The position numbers and the translations under genes are program-made. The notes under the pieces are model-generated. The model did not search any database and was not told where the DNA came from. It saw only the letters and a program-made list of their open reading frames with translations. Shown here in pieces: positions 6,572 through 6,642 of a stretch of DNA of 6,642 bases (position 1 is the first letter of the stretch; every line of letters starts with the position of its first letter). This DNA is from Firmicutes bacterium UBA4975 (GTDB lineage: Bacteria; Bacillota; Proteinivoracia; UBA4975). The DNA lies in the NCBI GenBank assembly GCA_002397155.1, contig DGZR01000041.1:3091-9732 (forward strand), written 5' to 3'.

Positions 6572-6583
6572 ACCCCCGGGGGT
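6572..6583. repeat. 12-bp perfect palindrome ACCCCCGGGGGT
   Basis: A perfect loopless palindrome lies between the protease stop codon and the terminator hairpin, directly before an A-rich stretch (6584-6595). It may be a protein-binding site, or part of a minus-strand terminator element with the T-rich complement. Chance in GC-rich DNA is also possible. Confidence 0.5.
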
Positions 6584-6590
6584 AAAATAA

Positions 6591-6633
6591 AAAAAGGGTG
6601 GCGCCCATGGGGCAGATGGGCGTCACCCTTTTT
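6591..6633. terminator. Long hairpin intrinsic terminator after the protease gene
   Basis: Arms 6591-6608 and 6616-6633 form an 18-bp stem with a 7-nt loop (GGGGCAG). The inner 13 pairs are GC-rich and the outer five are A-T, ending in T5. The only imperfect pair, G6601 with T6623, is a G-U wobble in plus-strand RNA and a C-A mismatch in minus-strand RNA. On the minus strand the following U tract is longer (complement of 6584-6595), so it may also stop a convergent gene beyond the right edge. Confidence 0.9.
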
Positions 6634-6642
6634 GCATTTATA

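Overview
The window looks like a chromosomal segment of a moderately GC-rich, Gram-positive-type bacterium, most likely an anaerobic Firmicute of the Clostridia or a related class. The evidence is a diadenylate cyclase gene of the CdaA type coupled to glmM, strong AGGAGG-type ribosome binding sites, an ABC transporter whose binding protein is a lipoprotein, and classic hairpin-plus-U-tract terminators. The genus cannot be fixed from the sequence alone.

Layout. Positions 1-2532 (+) hold a tightly packed operon: the 3' end of a TldD/PmbA-family gene, then cdaA (c-di-AMP synthase), then glmM (phosphoglucosamine mutase). Each downstream ribosome binding site overlaps the preceding stop codon. A compact bidirectional terminator (about 2536-2567) separates this operon from a convergent, minus-strand ABC import operon (5184 down to 2565), read as lipoprotein binding protein, ATPase, permease. 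This transporter belongs to the nitrate/sulfonate/taurine/pyrimidine class and its substrate is unknown. A 161-bp divergent intergenic region (5185-5345) carries candidate promoters for both directions. It is followed by a plus-strand CPBP-family (CAAX/Abi-type) intramembrane metalloprotease gene with an added C-terminal beta-rich domain (5346-6521). A long hairpin terminator (about 6591-6633) closes the window.

How the genes fit together. CdaA makes c-di-AMP and GlmM makes glucosamine-1-phosphate for peptidoglycan. The two are a known regulatory pair in Firmicutes, usually with the CdaA regulator CdaR (YbbR) encoded between them. Here cdaR is absent from that position, since only 8 bp separate cdaA and glmM. 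The ABC operon and the protease gene show no obvious pathway link to the first operon or to each other beyond sharing an intergenic region.

No RNA gene, CRISPR array, insertion sequence or clear novel multi-gene system was found. The points most worth following are the missing cdaR, the extra extracytoplasmic domain on the CPBP protease, and the strand-asymmetric terminators.
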